Assembly: GCA_035542975.1 (NCBI GenBank)
Contig: DATKKK010000040.1
Coordinates: 16,590 to 80,589, forward strand
Direction of reading: 5' to 3'
Source of the DNA: DATKKK01 sp035542975
GTDB taxonomy: Archaea > Thermoproteota > Bathyarchaeia > Bathyarchaeales > Bathycorpusculaceae
DNA length: 64,000 nucleotides
Shown in pieces: positions 32,465 through 41,626 of the stretch (position 1 is the stretch's first letter; each line of letters starts with the position of its first letter). The notes below the pieces were generated by a model. That model searched no databases, was not told where the DNA came from, and saw only the letters and a list, made by a program, of their open reading frames with translations. The position numbers were made by a program, and so were the translations under genes.

Positions 32465-34453
32465 TCAACTTCCTCCCTTCGCTTCCGCCTCGGCAAACGC
32501 CGCCCGAACCTGAGCCACAACCTGCTTGCTCCCATACTGCTGAATCGTAATGGCGCCAGTCGGACACGCTGCACTACACAAACCACAACCTTGGCACATA
32601 GCCTCAACAACCTCCGCCCTAAGCGCGTCGCCTTCACTCTTCATCTCAATAGCCACAAACGGACACAGCGACTCACAAACCCTGCACCCGCTGCACAAGT
32701 CTTTGTCCACAACCGCCTTCAAAGGCTCAAGCTCAATCTCACCCTTCGACAACAAATCAATAACCTTAGCAGCCGCGCCACTCGCTTGAGCCACCGTGTC
32801 TGGGATGTCCTTCGGTCCTTGACACGCGCCTGCGAGAAATACGCCTGCTGTTGAGCTTTCCAGCGGACGCAGTTTTGGATGAGCCTCCAACAGAAAACCA
32901 TCCGCACTCCTGCATGCATGGAACAACTCGTTAATCTTTGCAAGGTCGGCGTTAGGCACGAGCCCATTGGCAAGCACCACCATGTCAGCGTGCATCTCCA
33001 GAAGCTTGTTAGTTCCCCTCTCGTAAACATCAAAGTAGAGCGACCCATCTGTAGCGCCGCGAACGTCAGACGGGATACCTGCCACAAAATTAATGCCTAA
33101 ATCCCTAGCACGCCTGTAGAATTCCTCGTATCCCTTGCCGAAAGACCGCAAGTCATTAAAACAAACGTAGATATCCACGTCTTCGCCGAGCTTTTCATGA
33201 GCGAGAATCGCCTGCTTCAACGTCACCATGCAACCGACACGACAGCAATACTCGTGGAAACGCTTGTCCCTAGAACCCACACATTGAACGAAAACAATAG
33301 TCTTAGGCGGCTTGCCCGTTTTTGGAGACAGAATCTTGCCGCCAGTCGGTCCTGACGCGTCTGAGATTCTTTCAAACTCGATGTTAGATATCACGTTTGG
33401 AAACCTGCCATAACCAAACTCCGCCATCTTTGACGCATCGAAAACTTCCGAACCCACCGCGATGACTATTCCGCCCACTTTAAGCTGTACGGTTTTAGGC
33501 TTCTGCTTAAAATCTACGGCTTTAGCCTCGCATGCTTCAAGGCATTTGCCGCACACATCCTTCTTAAGCTTCAGCCTAAGACAATAATCAGGGTTTATGA
33601 CTGCTACTTTCGGCACGGCGTGCGAAGAATAGATGGATACTGCACGTGTCTGGCTTAGGTTTTCGTTAAACTTGTCAGGAACTTTAACAGGACAGACTTT
33701 AACGCATAGTTCGCAGCCTACACACTTGTTTTCAGCCACATAACGTGGCTTCTTTAGGATTGAAACTTCATAGTTTCCGACAAAACCCTTCACATCAATA
33801 ACTTCGGAATTCGTCAGCAACGTAATATTCGGGTGTTTAGCAACATCAACCATCTTAGGCGTCAAAATACACGCACTGCAATCAAGCGTGGGAAACGTCT
33901 TGTCCAACTGCGCCATACGCCCGCCAATGCTAGGTTCCTTCTCTACAAGGTAAACCTTGAAGCCTGCATCAGCCAAATCAAGCGAAGCCTGTATCCCAGC
34001 AATCCCGCCGCCAACAACCAGAACATTCTTCTCAACGCTGACCTTGCGCTTTTCCAACGACTCCAACAACCTAACGCGCGCCACACCCATCCTCACAAGC
34101 GCCTTAGCCTTCTCCGTCGCTCTCTTAGGTTCCTGAGCATGAGGCCAAGAAACCTGCTCCCGCAAATTAACAATCTCAACCAAATAGGGGTTCAATCCTG
34201 CTTCTGCAACCGCATTGCGGAACGTTTCTTCATGCATCCGCGGCGAACACGTTGCGATGACAATCCTGTCAAGCTTATGAGCCTTAATGTCCTTCTGGAT
34301 CATGCGTTGGCCTAGTTCAGAACACATGTAAGTGTAATGCTTAGCTAGGGCAACATCTGGAAGGCTCTTGGCGTATTCTGTAACTTTTTCAACGTCTACC
34401 GTGCCAGCGATGTTTAAGCCGCAGTGACAGACGTAGACGCCTATGTTGACCAT
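32465..34453 (-). CDS. hdrA: Heterodisulfide reductase subunit A-like flavoprotein
   Basis: About 662 residues from ATG 34453. The N-terminus VNIGVYVCHCGLNIAGTVDV contains HdrA's first Cys motif; FAD site VLVVGGGIAGIQASLDLADAGFKVYLVEKEPSIGGRMAQ near 148-185; CSACILTPKM near 205; cluster CVGCELCVKVCP near 252; CGKCLEACEAKAVDF near 320. The C-terminal end carries two ferredoxin sites CSGCRVCESLCP and CQGCGLCSAACP. HdrA is the flavin bifurcating or confurcating core in Hdr complexes. Lacks extra fused domains. Operon hdrA-C-B-acyl-CoA dehydrogenase. Confidence 0.95.
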   Translation of the reverse strand: MVNIGVYVCHCGLNIAGTVDVEKVTEYAKSLPDVALAKHYTYMCSELGQRMIQKDIKAHKLDRIVIATCSPRMHEETFRNAVAEAGLNPYLVEIVNLREQVSWPHAQEPKRATEKAKALVRMGVARVRLLESLEKRKVSVEKNVLVVGGGIAGIQASLDLADAGFKVYLVEKEPSIGGRMAQLDKTFPTLDCSACILTPKMVDVAKHPNITLLTNSEVIDVKGFVGNYEVSILKKPRYVAENKCVGCELCVKVCPVKVPDKFNENLSQTRAVSIYSSHAVPKVAVINPDYCLRLKLKKDVCGKCLEACEAKAVDFKQKPKTVQLKVGGIVIAVGSEVFDASKMAEFGYGRFPNVISNIEFERISDASGPTGGKILSPKTGKPPKTIVFVQCVGSRDKRFHEYCCRVGCMVTLKQAILAHEKLGEDVDIYVCFNDLRSFGKGYEEFYRRARDLGINFVAGIPSDVRGATDGSLYFDVYERGTNKLLEMHADMVVLANGLVPNADLAKINELFHACRSADGFLLEAHPKLRPLESSTAGVFLAGACQGPKDIPDTVAQASGAAAKVIDLLSKGEIELEPLKAVVDKDLCSGCRVCESLCPFVAIEMKSEGDALRAEVVEAMCQGCGLCSAACPTGAITIQQYGSKQVVAQVRAAFAEAEAKGGS

Positions 34454-34609
34454 ATGCAAAGCCGACCGAAATCATGTTTAAAATAGCTTGAGGGTTAAAC
34501 CCTTCTATTATCCTTTATGCGTCAAAACGTAAAATTACGATGAAGCTTCTTCTAGGCGTTCTGCATTAACCATAAGACTAATTATCGAAGAAAGCATACC
34601 ATCTGTGTC

Positions 34610-35722
34610 ATGGACAAGATGATTAAGATCAACGCACCACAAATCGACAGAAAAGAAATCGACGCAGTCACCAAGGTCTTGAAAAGCGGCGGGCTAACCC
34701 ACGGAATCGGCGCAGGTCCGATGGTCACTGAATTCGAAAAATCCTTCGCAAGCTTTGTCAAAGCAAAACATGGAATAGCCGTGAACACGGGAACCGCAGC
34801 CTTGCACGCGGCACTTGCGATGGCAGGCGTTAAAGCAGGCGATGAAGTAGTCCTGCCTAGCTTCACTTTCGTCGCCACGGCCGAAGTTGTCGCGTTAATC
34901 GGCGCAAAACCAGTCTTCGCCGACATCGACCCCGACACCTATGACGTTTCACCTAAAGCCATTGAAAAAACGATAACGAAAAAGACGAAAGCCATCATGC
35001 CTGTTGACCTTTACGGCTTATCTGCTGACATGAAACCCATCAGAGAAATAGCCGACAAACATGGGTTGAAAATCATAGAAGACGCGGCACAAGCGCACGG
35101 AGCAACTTACTATGGAAAGCCTCCAGGAGCGTATGCTGACGCTGCTTGTTGGAGTTTCTATGGAAGCAAGAACATGACTACCGGCGAAGGCGGAATGATA
35201 ACCACGAACGATGCTGAAATCGCGGAAAAAGCGCGTTACATGCGAAGCCACGGTGAAAAAGTGAAGTACGAATCGCTCATGCTTGGACACAACTATCACA
35301 TGCCCGAAATCGAAGCGGCAATAGGCATTGCTCAACTGAAAAAACTGCCGAAGTTCGTTGCCAAGAGACGCGAAAACGCAAAAAAACTCACTAGACTTTT
35401 GCAGAAGACGAAGAAACTGCAAACACCAATAGAGCCGAAGGGCTTCAAGAGCAGCTGGTACATGTACACTGTCCGACTTAAGAACGCAAAGCGCGAAAAA
35501 AGAGACAAATTTGTGGAGCAACTGAAGCAAAACGGCATAGGCACGCTTGTATGCTACGTGAACCCTATACATCTCATGCCGTACTACCGCAAGTTTGGAA
35601 AATACAGGCTTCCAGTAACAGAGAAAGCGGCGGCGCAAGTGTTTTCCTTGCCCGTTCATCCAGGCGTAACTGCGGAGCAGATTGACTTTATCGGAGAAAC
35701 GGTTCTTCATCTGTTACGTTAG
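34610..35722 (+). CDS. DegT/DnrJ/EryC1-type PLP aminotransferase
   Basis: This 370-residue sugar aminotransferase has NTGTAALHAALAMAGVKAGDEVVLPSFTFVATAEVVALIGAKPVFADID near residues 50-100, IEDAAQAHGATY near 160 and the PLP lysine in SFYGSKNMTTGEGGMITTND near 185. End of the protein VFSLPVHPGVTAEQID is typical. It transfers an amino group to a keto-sugar nucleotide, probably for surface glycans or coenzyme-like sugars. Starts ATG 34610. The substrate sugar cannot be predicted. cpgS follows on the same strand 75 bp later. Confidence 0.92.
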   Translation: MDKMIKINAPQIDRKEIDAVTKVLKSGGLTHGIGAGPMVTEFEKSFASFVKAKHGIAVNTGTAALHAALAMAGVKAGDEVVLPSFTFVATAEVVALIGAKPVFADIDPDTYDVSPKAIEKTITKKTKAIMPVDLYGLSADMKPIREIADKHGLKIIEDAAQAHGATYYGKPPGAYADAACWSFYGSKNMTTGEGGMITTNDAEIAEKARYMRSHGEKVKYESLMLGHNYHMPEIEAAIGIAQLKKLPKFVAKRRENAKKLTRLLQKTKKLQTPIEPKGFKSSWYMYTVRLKNAKREKRDKFVEQLKQNGIGTLVCYVNPIHLMPYYRKFGKYRLPVTEKAAAQVFSLPVHPGVTAEQIDFIGETVLHLLR

Positions 35723-35797
35723 ACTTTCCACGCTAGATTTAAATAGAATCGGAGGCAAGTATTGAACCCTAATCGGGGTTTTAATGAGGAATCTAAC

Positions 35798-37129
35798 ATG
35801 GAGAAGGTTAAAGTTATTATAATGGGCGCGGCTGGTAGAGATTTCCATAACTTCAACGTCTTCTTCAGAAACAACGACGCCTACGAAGTTGTGGCGTTCA
35901 CAGCCACGCAGATTCCGGGGATAGAAGGACGAACCTATCCAACCGAGCTTGCAGGTCCAAACTATCCGAACGGAATACCCATCTATCCCGAAGAAGAGCT
36001 TCCAAAACTGATAAAGGAACACGACATCGACCAAGTGATTTTTGCCTACAGCGACGTCTCACACGAAACCGTCATGCACAAAGCTTCAATAGTTCTGGCA
36101 AACGGCGCCGACTTCCGCCTGATGGGACCGAAGACGACGATGCTGAAATCAAAGGTTCCGATAGTTTCGGTGTGCGCGGTTAGAACAGGTTCGGGAAAAA
36201 GTCAGACTTCACGGCAAGTCGCAAAAATCCTGAAAAACAAAGGGTTACGAGTAGCCGCTATCAGGCATCCGATGCCCTACGGAGACCTCCGAGAACAGGT
36301 TTGGGAACGTTTTGCCTCGTACGAGGATTTGGACAAGTACAAATGCACGATAGAAGAAAGAGAAGAGTACGAACCGCACATTGACAACGGCATAGTCGTT
36401 TACGCGGGCGTTGACTACGAAAAAATCCTGAGGGAAGCTGAAAAAGAGGCAGACATCATAGTCTGGGATGGAGGCAACAACGACACCTCGTTCTACAAGC
36501 CAGATTTAAACATCGTCGTAGCCGACCCACACAGAGCTGGACATGAACTTACCTATCATCCTGGAGAACAGAACATTCGGATGGCAGACGTTATAATAAT
36601 AAACAAGGTGGACACGGCTGACCCTGAGAAAGTGAGACGAGTTAAAGAAAACATAAAGATGGTTAATCCTGACGCCAAAGTTTTGGATGCTGCCTCACCA
36701 GTAACCGCTGACAAACCCGAGTTGGTTAGGGGAAAACGCGTGTTGGTAATCGAGGACGGACCAACATTGACGCATGGTAGCATGCCCTACGGAGCAGGAA
36801 CGATAATGGCTAAGAACTCTGGCGCGAGCGAAATCGTTGACCCGAAGCCTTACGCAGTCGGCTCGATAAAAGAGACTTACAAGAAATACACGCATTTAGG
36901 CTCGATCCTTCCAGCGTTGGGCTATAGTGAGAAACAGGTGGCTGAGCTCAAAGAAACGATTGACCATGTTCCATGCGACGTGGTAATCATCGGCACGCCA
37001 ATCGACTTAAGAAGAGTCATAACCATCAACAAACCAACCGTCAGAGTGAAATACGAACTAAAAGTTTTAGGTCCAATCTCGCTGGAGCAGGTTTTAGAAG
37101 AGTTTCTTCAAAGAGGCAAGAAAGATTGA
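35798..37129 (+). CDS. cpgS: Cyclic 2,3-diphosphoglycerate synthetase
   Basis: About 443 residues from ATG 35798, which follows a GAGGA site; TTG 35762 is an in-frame alternative. The protein begins VKVIIMGAAGRDFHNFNVFF and has a P-loop AVRTGSGKSQTSRQ near residue 133 and GADFRLMGPKTTML, VWDGGNNDTSFYKPDL and IIINKVDTADP. This matches archaeal cDPG synthetase, which makes cyclic 2,3-diphosphoglycerate, a thermo/osmo-protective solute, with ATP. A related GTPase-type fold is the alternative. Its stop overlaps the next start. Confidence 0.85.
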   Translation: MEKVKVIIMGAAGRDFHNFNVFFRNNDAYEVVAFTATQIPGIEGRTYPTELAGPNYPNGIPIYPEEELPKLIKEHDIDQVIFAYSDVSHETVMHKASIVLANGADFRLMGPKTTMLKSKVPIVSVCAVRTGSGKSQTSRQVAKILKNKGLRVAAIRHPMPYGDLREQVWERFASYEDLDKYKCTIEEREEYEPHIDNGIVVYAGVDYEKILREAEKEADIIVWDGGNNDTSFYKPDLNIVVADPHRAGHELTYHPGEQNIRMADVIIINKVDTADPEKVRRVKENIKMVNPDAKVLDAASPVTADKPELVRGKRVLVIEDGPTLTHGSMPYGAGTIMAKNSGASEIVDPKPYAVGSIKETYKKYTHLGSILPALGYSEKQVAELKETIDHVPCDVVIIGTPIDLRRVITINKPTVRVKYELKVLGPISLEQVLEEFLQRGKKD

Positions 37130-37515
37130 GCACCGAAGAAACAGAAATCTCCCGTGTCAAAGTAAAGTTCATAATCGAAGGCTTGGGCGACGCTGAAGGA
37201 GAGCTGGTGCGTTTTCTAGCACCCAGAACAGTAGACATGATCGTTAGAAAATTACCTATTGAAGGCAGAGCCGCCCTGTACAAGGAAGAAATCTATTTCG
37301 AGACGCCCATAAAGATGGGAGAAGAAAAAGCAAAGAGCACGGTGGAAAAAGGAACAATTGCTTTCTGGCCGATGGGAAGCGCCGTATGCATTTTCTACGG
37401 CGAATCGCAGCCATACAGCCCCGTGAGTAACTTGGGTAAGATAACCAAAAACCTAGAATTGTTCAGCCAACTTAAGAGCGGAACCAAAGTTAGGATGGAG
37501 CTTCTAGTAAGCTAG
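37126..37515 (+). CDS. Cyclophilin-like-fold protein (TM1367/DUF369 type)
   Basis: About 129 residues from TTG 37126, which overlaps the cpgS stop (TTGA). The motifs VKVKFIIEGLGDAEGELVRFLAPRTVDMIVRKLPIEGRAALYKEEIYFETPIKM, then KGTIAFWPMGSAVCIFYG and YSPVSNLGKITKNLELF, are those of the small cyclophilin-like beta-barrel family found in archaea and Thermotoga. No peptidyl-prolyl isomerase activity is established for it. The longer frame upstream to 36973 would run through cpgS and is unlikely. Confidence 0.8.
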   Translation: MSTEETEISRVKVKFIIEGLGDAEGELVRFLAPRTVDMIVRKLPIEGRAALYKEEIYFETPIKMGEEKAKSTVEKGTIAFWPMGSAVCIFYGESQPYSPVSNLGKITKNLELFSQLKSGTKVRMELLVS

Positions 37516-38034
37516 GGAACTTTCACTCCAAAACCTCAAAAGCCTATCACACTCAGCCACAACTTCTTCCTCTCTACTTTTTGTTTTTAGCACATTGAGA
37601 AATTCGATGCGTTTCTTAACCGAACGTTTTTCTGCAGTGCCGCCGTAGTAAAGCTTGCCTTCCAGATACTCTTTCATGCCGTTTGCTTTTTGCACAAAAA
37701 GACTGGCAGCATCCACAGGGTTTTGCACGGCGTATTCGTTTGCCCAGATTGTCGCATCGGCTTCGCGAAGCTGGGTCAAACCGTCAATCTCTACTATGCT
37801 ACGCAAGTAAGTTCTAAAGAAGTCATAGTAACCTGCCACCTTGACAAGCTCAAGAACGCGCTCGACTTTCCGCTTGAATTTCGGCTTTCCTGTTATCGTG
37901 ATTTGATGCTTGTAGCCTTTGTCAACGAGCTCTTTGGCTTTTTTAACCTCATCAGTAGTGTAGATTCTTTCGGGAAAACCCATTAAGATTCCTAGTTTCC
38001 TAGAAGCCGTGTGAAACAGAAAAGGTTTGTTCAA
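37504..38034 (-). CDS. Conserved hypothetical protein downstream of S25e
   Basis: This 176-residue basic protein reads GFPERIYTTDEVKKAKELVD near residue 20, then HQITITGKPKFKRKVERVLELVKVAGYYDFFRTYLRSIVEIDGLTQLREADATIWANEYAVQNPVDAASLFVQKANG. It is mostly helical. I do not recognise the family. It starts ATG 38034, 9 bp after the S25e stop on the same strand, so it is co-expressed with a ribosomal protein gene. Its end overlaps the cyclophilin-like gene by 12 bp. Confidence 0.7.
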   Translation of the reverse strand: MNKPFLFHTASRKLGILMGFPERIYTTDEVKKAKELVDKGYKHQITITGKPKFKRKVERVLELVKVAGYYDFFRTYLRSIVEIDGLTQLREADATIWANEYAVQNPVDAASLFVQKANGMKEYLEGKLYYGGTAEKRSVKKRIEFLNVLKTKSREEEVVAECDRLLRFWSESSLAY

Positions 38035-38043
38035 ATGCGAAGC

Positions 38044-38367
38044 TTAGTCAACTTTGTAGATTTTGATGCTGTGGCTACCGGAGACAAGTTGGATTTTGCC
38101 GTTTTCTTCCAGTTGTTCCAGATAATCTTTCGCCGCGCTCATGCGTATTCCAAGGCGCGAAGCCACGGAGTATGGTGTTAAAACGTTCATCTTCTTTAGT
38201 TCGCTGAAGATTTTTTCGTTTTTAATATCTGGCGCGAGTATGCTAAGCATTTTCTTTTCTTTCGGCGGTCCGGTCTTTTCCTTTTTCTTCTTCTCTTTGT
38301 CTTCCTCGTCTTTCTTATCTTGCATGCGTTCCATTTGCTTTAGGTTAAGCTTCTTTTTGCCACCCAT
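38044..38367 (-). CDS. rps25e: 30S ribosomal protein S25e
   Basis: This 107-residue protein has a long Lys/Glu-rich N-terminus (GGKKKLNLKQMERMQDKKDE, then KEKKKKEKTG) and the S25e winged-helix part LTPYSVASRLGIRMSAAKDYLEQLEENGKIQLVSGSHSIKIYK. S25e occurs in TACK archaea and eukaryotes and sits on the 40S/30S head. Starts ATG 38367. The extended basic tail is longer than in some relatives. Confidence 0.9.
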   Translation of the reverse strand: MGGKKKLNLKQMERMQDKKDEEDKEKKKKEKTGPPKEKKMLSILAPDIKNEKIFSELKKMNVLTPYSVASRLGIRMSAAKDYLEQLEENGKIQLVSGSHSIKIYKVD

Positions 38368-38492
38368 TTTTTCTCAGCTTCTATCTTTGAATGATTTCCT
38401 CGTGGTTCTTTAGGTTTTCTATGAATAAACAAAACTTAGTTATTTCAACTTTATGCTTGACTTGACAAAAAGAAAAGAGAAACTGGGGAAAG

Positions 38493-38714
38493 TTATCTGT
38501 TCATAACTTTCTTCGCAGCGATTTCGATGTCTTCTGCTTTGATGGTTTTTCTTCCAGCGTGCATTGCGAAATCTAAGGCTTCTTTAGCGATTTTTACGCC
38601 GATCTCTTCTAATGCTTTTGCAAGTTCTTTTGCTGCGGCTTCGCTGACTCTGTCAGCTCCAGCTTTTTTGCACAGTCGATGCATTGGAGCTACAGCTAAT
38701 TCTAATTCAACCAT
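38493..38714 (-). CDS. Archaeal histone
   Basis: This 73-residue protein has a complete histone fold: LELAVAPMHRLCKKAGADRVSEAAAKELAKALEEIGVKIAKEALDFAMHAGRKTIKAEDIEIAAKKV. The two conserved basic dimer and DNA-contact segments (RVSEAA and RKTIKAED) are there. Length is like HMf. It packages DNA into hypernucleosomes. Starts ATG 38714. No second histone gene is in the window. Confidence 0.95.
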   Translation of the reverse strand: MVELELAVAPMHRLCKKAGADRVSEAAAKELAKALEEIGVKIAKEALDFAMHAGRKTIKAEDIEIAAKKVMNR

Positions 38715-38873
38715 AAAGGGTTCTCCGTAGCCTCTTTTTGTATTTACAGCAATATTTAACGTTTATTGTTGTTCGCTTGCCAAAAACAGTCGTGTATACC
38801 CAAAACTATTCAGACGAAAAGGGAAATTATAAATGCGCTTTATAGTCTAGTTTTCTGAAAGCCGTGACTTAAC

Positions 38874-39653
38874 ATGAGATTCGTTGACGCGCATATACAT
38901 CTTTCAGACGAAGAATATTCCAATATCGTTGATGAAATCATAGCTGATGCCAAAAACGCGAACGTAGTGGCTCTAGTTTCAAACTCTATGGACCTGAAAA
39001 CAAGCATCGAAAGCCTGAAGCTGGCTGAAAAAAACGAAGGAACAGTCTATGCTGCTCTGGGGGTTCACCCATGGAACGTGCAAGCTTTAACAGAAACTGA
39101 GCTTCAGCAAACATTAGATTTCATCTTAAACCAAAAAGGACACAAGGAACTCGCTGCAATCGGCGAGATAGGACTCGATTTCAAGTATGAGAAGATATGG
39201 GACAAACAGATGAAAGTCTTCGACGACATGTTACATCTAGCTGAAAAGCTAGATTTGCCCGCCATAATCCATTCCCGAGGCACTACTGCGCAGATCGTCG
39301 ACATGCTTCCATCATACAAGCTGAAAAAAGTCTTGCTACATTGGTTCAGCAACCCGATAAGCGTGTTGTTCAAAGCTGTGGAAAAAGGATACTACATCAC
39401 CGAAGGAGCTCCAACAGCGTACTCGAACGGCATACGCGACGTCGTAAGACGAGTACCGTTAACTAATTTACTGACTGAAACAGACGGGCCGGTACGCTTT
39501 TTCAAGTCACCCTTCGACGGCAAAAGGACCACGCCTGCCTTCATTCCAACGGTCGTCAAAGCCATTGCTGAGATAAAGAAGATGAATGTGGAAGAGGTTG
39601 CAGAGCAGATAATAAGTAACTTTGAAAGCTTTTTTGAGGTAAGGTTAAATTAG
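38874..39653 (+). CDS. tatD: TatD-family metal-dependent hydrolase
   Basis: This 259-residue protein has the TatD metal motifs: RFVDAHIHLSDEEY near residue 2 (HxH), AAIGEIGLDFKYE near 100 (Glu), PAIIHSRGT near 136, HWFSNPI near 158 and LLTETDGPV near 205 (Asp). TatD-type enzymes are 3'-5' exonucleases or related phosphodiesterases. Starts ATG 38874 and precedes S17e by 50 bp on the same strand. A TATA-like TTATAAATG lies 40 bp upstream. Confidence 0.9.
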   Translation: MRFVDAHIHLSDEEYSNIVDEIIADAKNANVVALVSNSMDLKTSIESLKLAEKNEGTVYAALGVHPWNVQALTETELQQTLDFILNQKGHKELAAIGEIGLDFKYEKIWDKQMKVFDDMLHLAEKLDLPAIIHSRGTTAQIVDMLPSYKLKKVLLHWFSNPISVLFKAVEKGYYITEGAPTAYSNGIRDVVRRVPLTNLLTETDGPVRFFKSPFDGKRTTPAFIPTVVKAIAEIKKMNVEEVAEQIISNFESFFEVRLN

Positions 39654-39705
39654 TCTTATGTTTTATGAGTGACTGTATTTATACGATGGAGTAGAGGGGA
39701 AACGC

Positions 39706-39942
39706 TTGGGAAACGTGCGGACAGACCAAGTTAAGCGTACAGCGAAGGAACTTGTTAGGCGATTCCCTGACAAATTCTCTGACAATTTTGAAAATAATAA
39801 GCGTCTTGTTAACTTGCTTTTGCAGGGAACCACGATGAAAATTAGAAATCAGATTGCTGGTTACATAACACATTCTCTTATTGCACCAGAGATGGAGTCT
39901 GAAGAGGAGACTGTTGAGGAAGAAGGCGAAGAAGCCGACTGA
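39706..39942 (+). CDS. rps17e: 30S ribosomal protein S17e
   Basis: This 78-residue protein begins GNVRTDQVKRTAKELVRRFPDKFSDNFENNKRLVNLLLQGTTMKIRNQIAGYITH, a typical archaeal S17e, and ends in an acidic tail (ESEEETVEEEGEEAD). The start is TTG 39706. It belongs to the small-subunit head proteins shared with eukaryotes. A TATA box at TATTTATACGATG lies just upstream. Confidence 0.92.
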   Translation: MGNVRTDQVKRTAKELVRRFPDKFSDNFENNKRLVNLLLQGTTMKIRNQIAGYITHSLIAPEMESEEETVEEEGEEAD

Positions 39943-39983
39943 CCCTTATTATAAAATGCAGAAACTGAAAGGACTATGCCAAT

Positions 39984-40358
39984 ATGATGGATGAATACAG
40001 AAAAGGATGGGCACTGCGATACTTGCGGGAAGCAAAAGCTGAGCTTCAAGCAGCAAGAAAAATGCCCTATATGGCACCAAGCCTCATCCTAGAAGCCATA
40101 AGAAAAGCGCGAAACGCCATCTACTATAGCCTAGGAGAACCCGCCTTCGTAGAAATCGCCGTAAGAGAAACAGCAGAAAAAACACAAACAATCGAAGACC
40201 CCGTTCTAAAAACCTTGATAGATATCGAGGGTATAATACAACAGCTGTCTCAAGTGGAGGAAGTGAACGGAGAAATAGCCATCAAACAAGCCGACAGCTT
40301 AGTGCAATTAGCCTCAGACATAGTTGAAACCGTGATTGGCGAAAAAATAGAAGATTGA
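39984..40358 (+). CDS. Helical HEPN-like protein, unknown
   Basis: This 124-residue protein begins DEYRKGWALRYLREAKAELQAARKMPYMAPSLILEAIRKARNAIYYSLGEP. The N-terminal four-helix pattern resembles HEPN or other small nucleic-acid-associated helical domains, but the diagnostic R-x4-6-H pair is not clear. The rest is a charged helix. It starts at ATG 39984, 41 bp after S17e, so it likely shares a transcript with the ribosomal protein. I cannot assign a function. Confidence 0.65.
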   Translation: MMDEYRKGWALRYLREAKAELQAARKMPYMAPSLILEAIRKARNAIYYSLGEPAFVEIAVRETAEKTQTIEDPVLKTLIDIEGIIQQLSQVEEVNGEIAIKQADSLVQLASDIVETVIGEKIED

Positions 40359-40366
40359 GGGAAGGT

Positions 40367-41542
40367 TCAGCGTTTTTCAAGAGCCTTTGCTATACGATCC
40401 AAAGCTTTTTTGATGTTTTCAACCGAATTGGCAAAAGATAACCGCAGATAGCCTTCACCGTATTTTCCAAATGAAGTGCCTGGCAGAACAGCAACGCCTC
40501 CGTTGTAAAGCAGATGATCTCCAAGTTTGCGGCAATCCATTCCTGTTCCCGTTATGTTCGGAAACACGTAGAAAGCTCCACGCGGTTTCTTGCATGTAAA
40601 GCCTTTAATGTTGTTCAAACCTGAAACTATTACTTCTCGACGTTTCTTGAATTCAGCCACCATTTTTTCAGGCTCTGTTTGTGGTCCTTTTAAGGCTTCA
40701 ACGCCCGCCATTTGAGTAAACGTGGAGGTACAAGAGTTTGAGTTGGTCATGAGTTGTGCACATTTCTGAGCCAAATCTTTGCGCATCACACCATAGCCTA
40801 GACGCCAGCCTGTCATGGCGTAAGTCTTTGAAAAGCCATCTAGTAGTATTGTTTTTTCCTTCATGCCCGGAAACTGGGTGATGCTTTCATGCCTACCCTC
40901 GTATATTATCCTGCTGTAAATCTCGTCAGCAAGCACGAACACGTCGTCTCTGTTCGCAACGCAGTCAGCTATAACACGCAAGTCTTCTTTGCTCAAGACG
41001 CCGCCTGTCGGGTTTTCTGGCGAGTTAATGATTATCATCTTGGTTTTCTTCGTTATCTTCTGCTTGATGTCTTCTGGGTTCATGCTGAAGTCGTTCTCTT
41101 CTTTGAGTTGAATGGGTATTGGCTTAGCGCCAACAAAGTTTATCAAGGATTCGTAGATTGGAAAACCAGGGTTTGGGTACAAGACTTCCTCGCCTTGGTT
41201 GACTAAGGCTAGTATGCTGAAGAACATGACTGGCTTGCCGCCTGGTGTTACGACAACTTCGTCTGCTGTGACGTTTAGGTTTCTGGTTTTTGAGATGTAT
41301 TCAGCTATGGTTTGTCTGAGTTCTGGTGTTCCTGCAGATGGTGTATAATGCGTGTAGCCTGAGTTGAGTGCTTTTATTGCCGCGTCTATGATGTTTCTCG
41401 GCGTGTCAAAATCTGGTTCGCCGATTTCCAAGTGTACAACGTCTTTTCCTTGTTTTTCAAGTGCTTTTGCTTTTGCGAGCACTTCGAAGGCGGTTTCGGT
41501 TCCTAAGGTTTCCATTCTTTTTGCAAAGACGGAATCCAACAT
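40367..41542 (-). CDS. Aspartate/tyrosine-type PLP aminotransferase
   Basis: This 391-residue class I/II aminotransferase has VHLEIGEPDFDTPRNIIDAAIKALNSGYTHYTPSAGTPELRQTIAEY near residues 36-85, NSPENPTGGVLSKEDL near 170 and the PLP lysine in DGFSKTYAMTGWRLGYGVM near 237. The Arg that binds a substrate carboxylate sits at RLSFANS near 372. Substrate could be aspartate, alanine/glyoxylate or serine/pyruvate. Next on the strand is a hydroxypyruvate-type reductase, so the pair might handle serine-hydroxypyruvate-glycerate interconversion. Confidence 0.9.
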   Translation of the reverse strand: MLDSVFAKRMETLGTETAFEVLAKAKALEKQGKDVVHLEIGEPDFDTPRNIIDAAIKALNSGYTHYTPSAGTPELRQTIAEYISKTRNLNVTADEVVVTPGGKPVMFFSILALVNQGEEVLYPNPGFPIYESLINFVGAKPIPIQLKEENDFSMNPEDIKQKITKKTKMIIINSPENPTGGVLSKEDLRVIADCVANRDDVFVLADEIYSRIIYEGRHESITQFPGMKEKTILLDGFSKTYAMTGWRLGYGVMRKDLAQKCAQLMTNSNSCTSTFTQMAGVEALKGPQTEPEKMVAEFKKRREVIVSGLNNIKGFTCKKPRGAFYVFPNITGTGMDCRKLGDHLLYNGGVAVLPGTSFGKYGEGYLRLSFANSVENIKKALDRIAKALEKR

Positions 41543-41626
41543 AAATCACCTTTATTTTGGAGGAACTTAAAAGTAAAAAGTGGGAGGTATTTAACTATTA
41601 CACTGCAACGGTTTGCAATTTGATGT

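Noticed and set aside
36973..37125. N-terminal extension of the cyclophilin-like protein
   Set aside because: It runs inside cpgS in another frame; the TTG at 37126 with TTGA overlap agrees with the family start.
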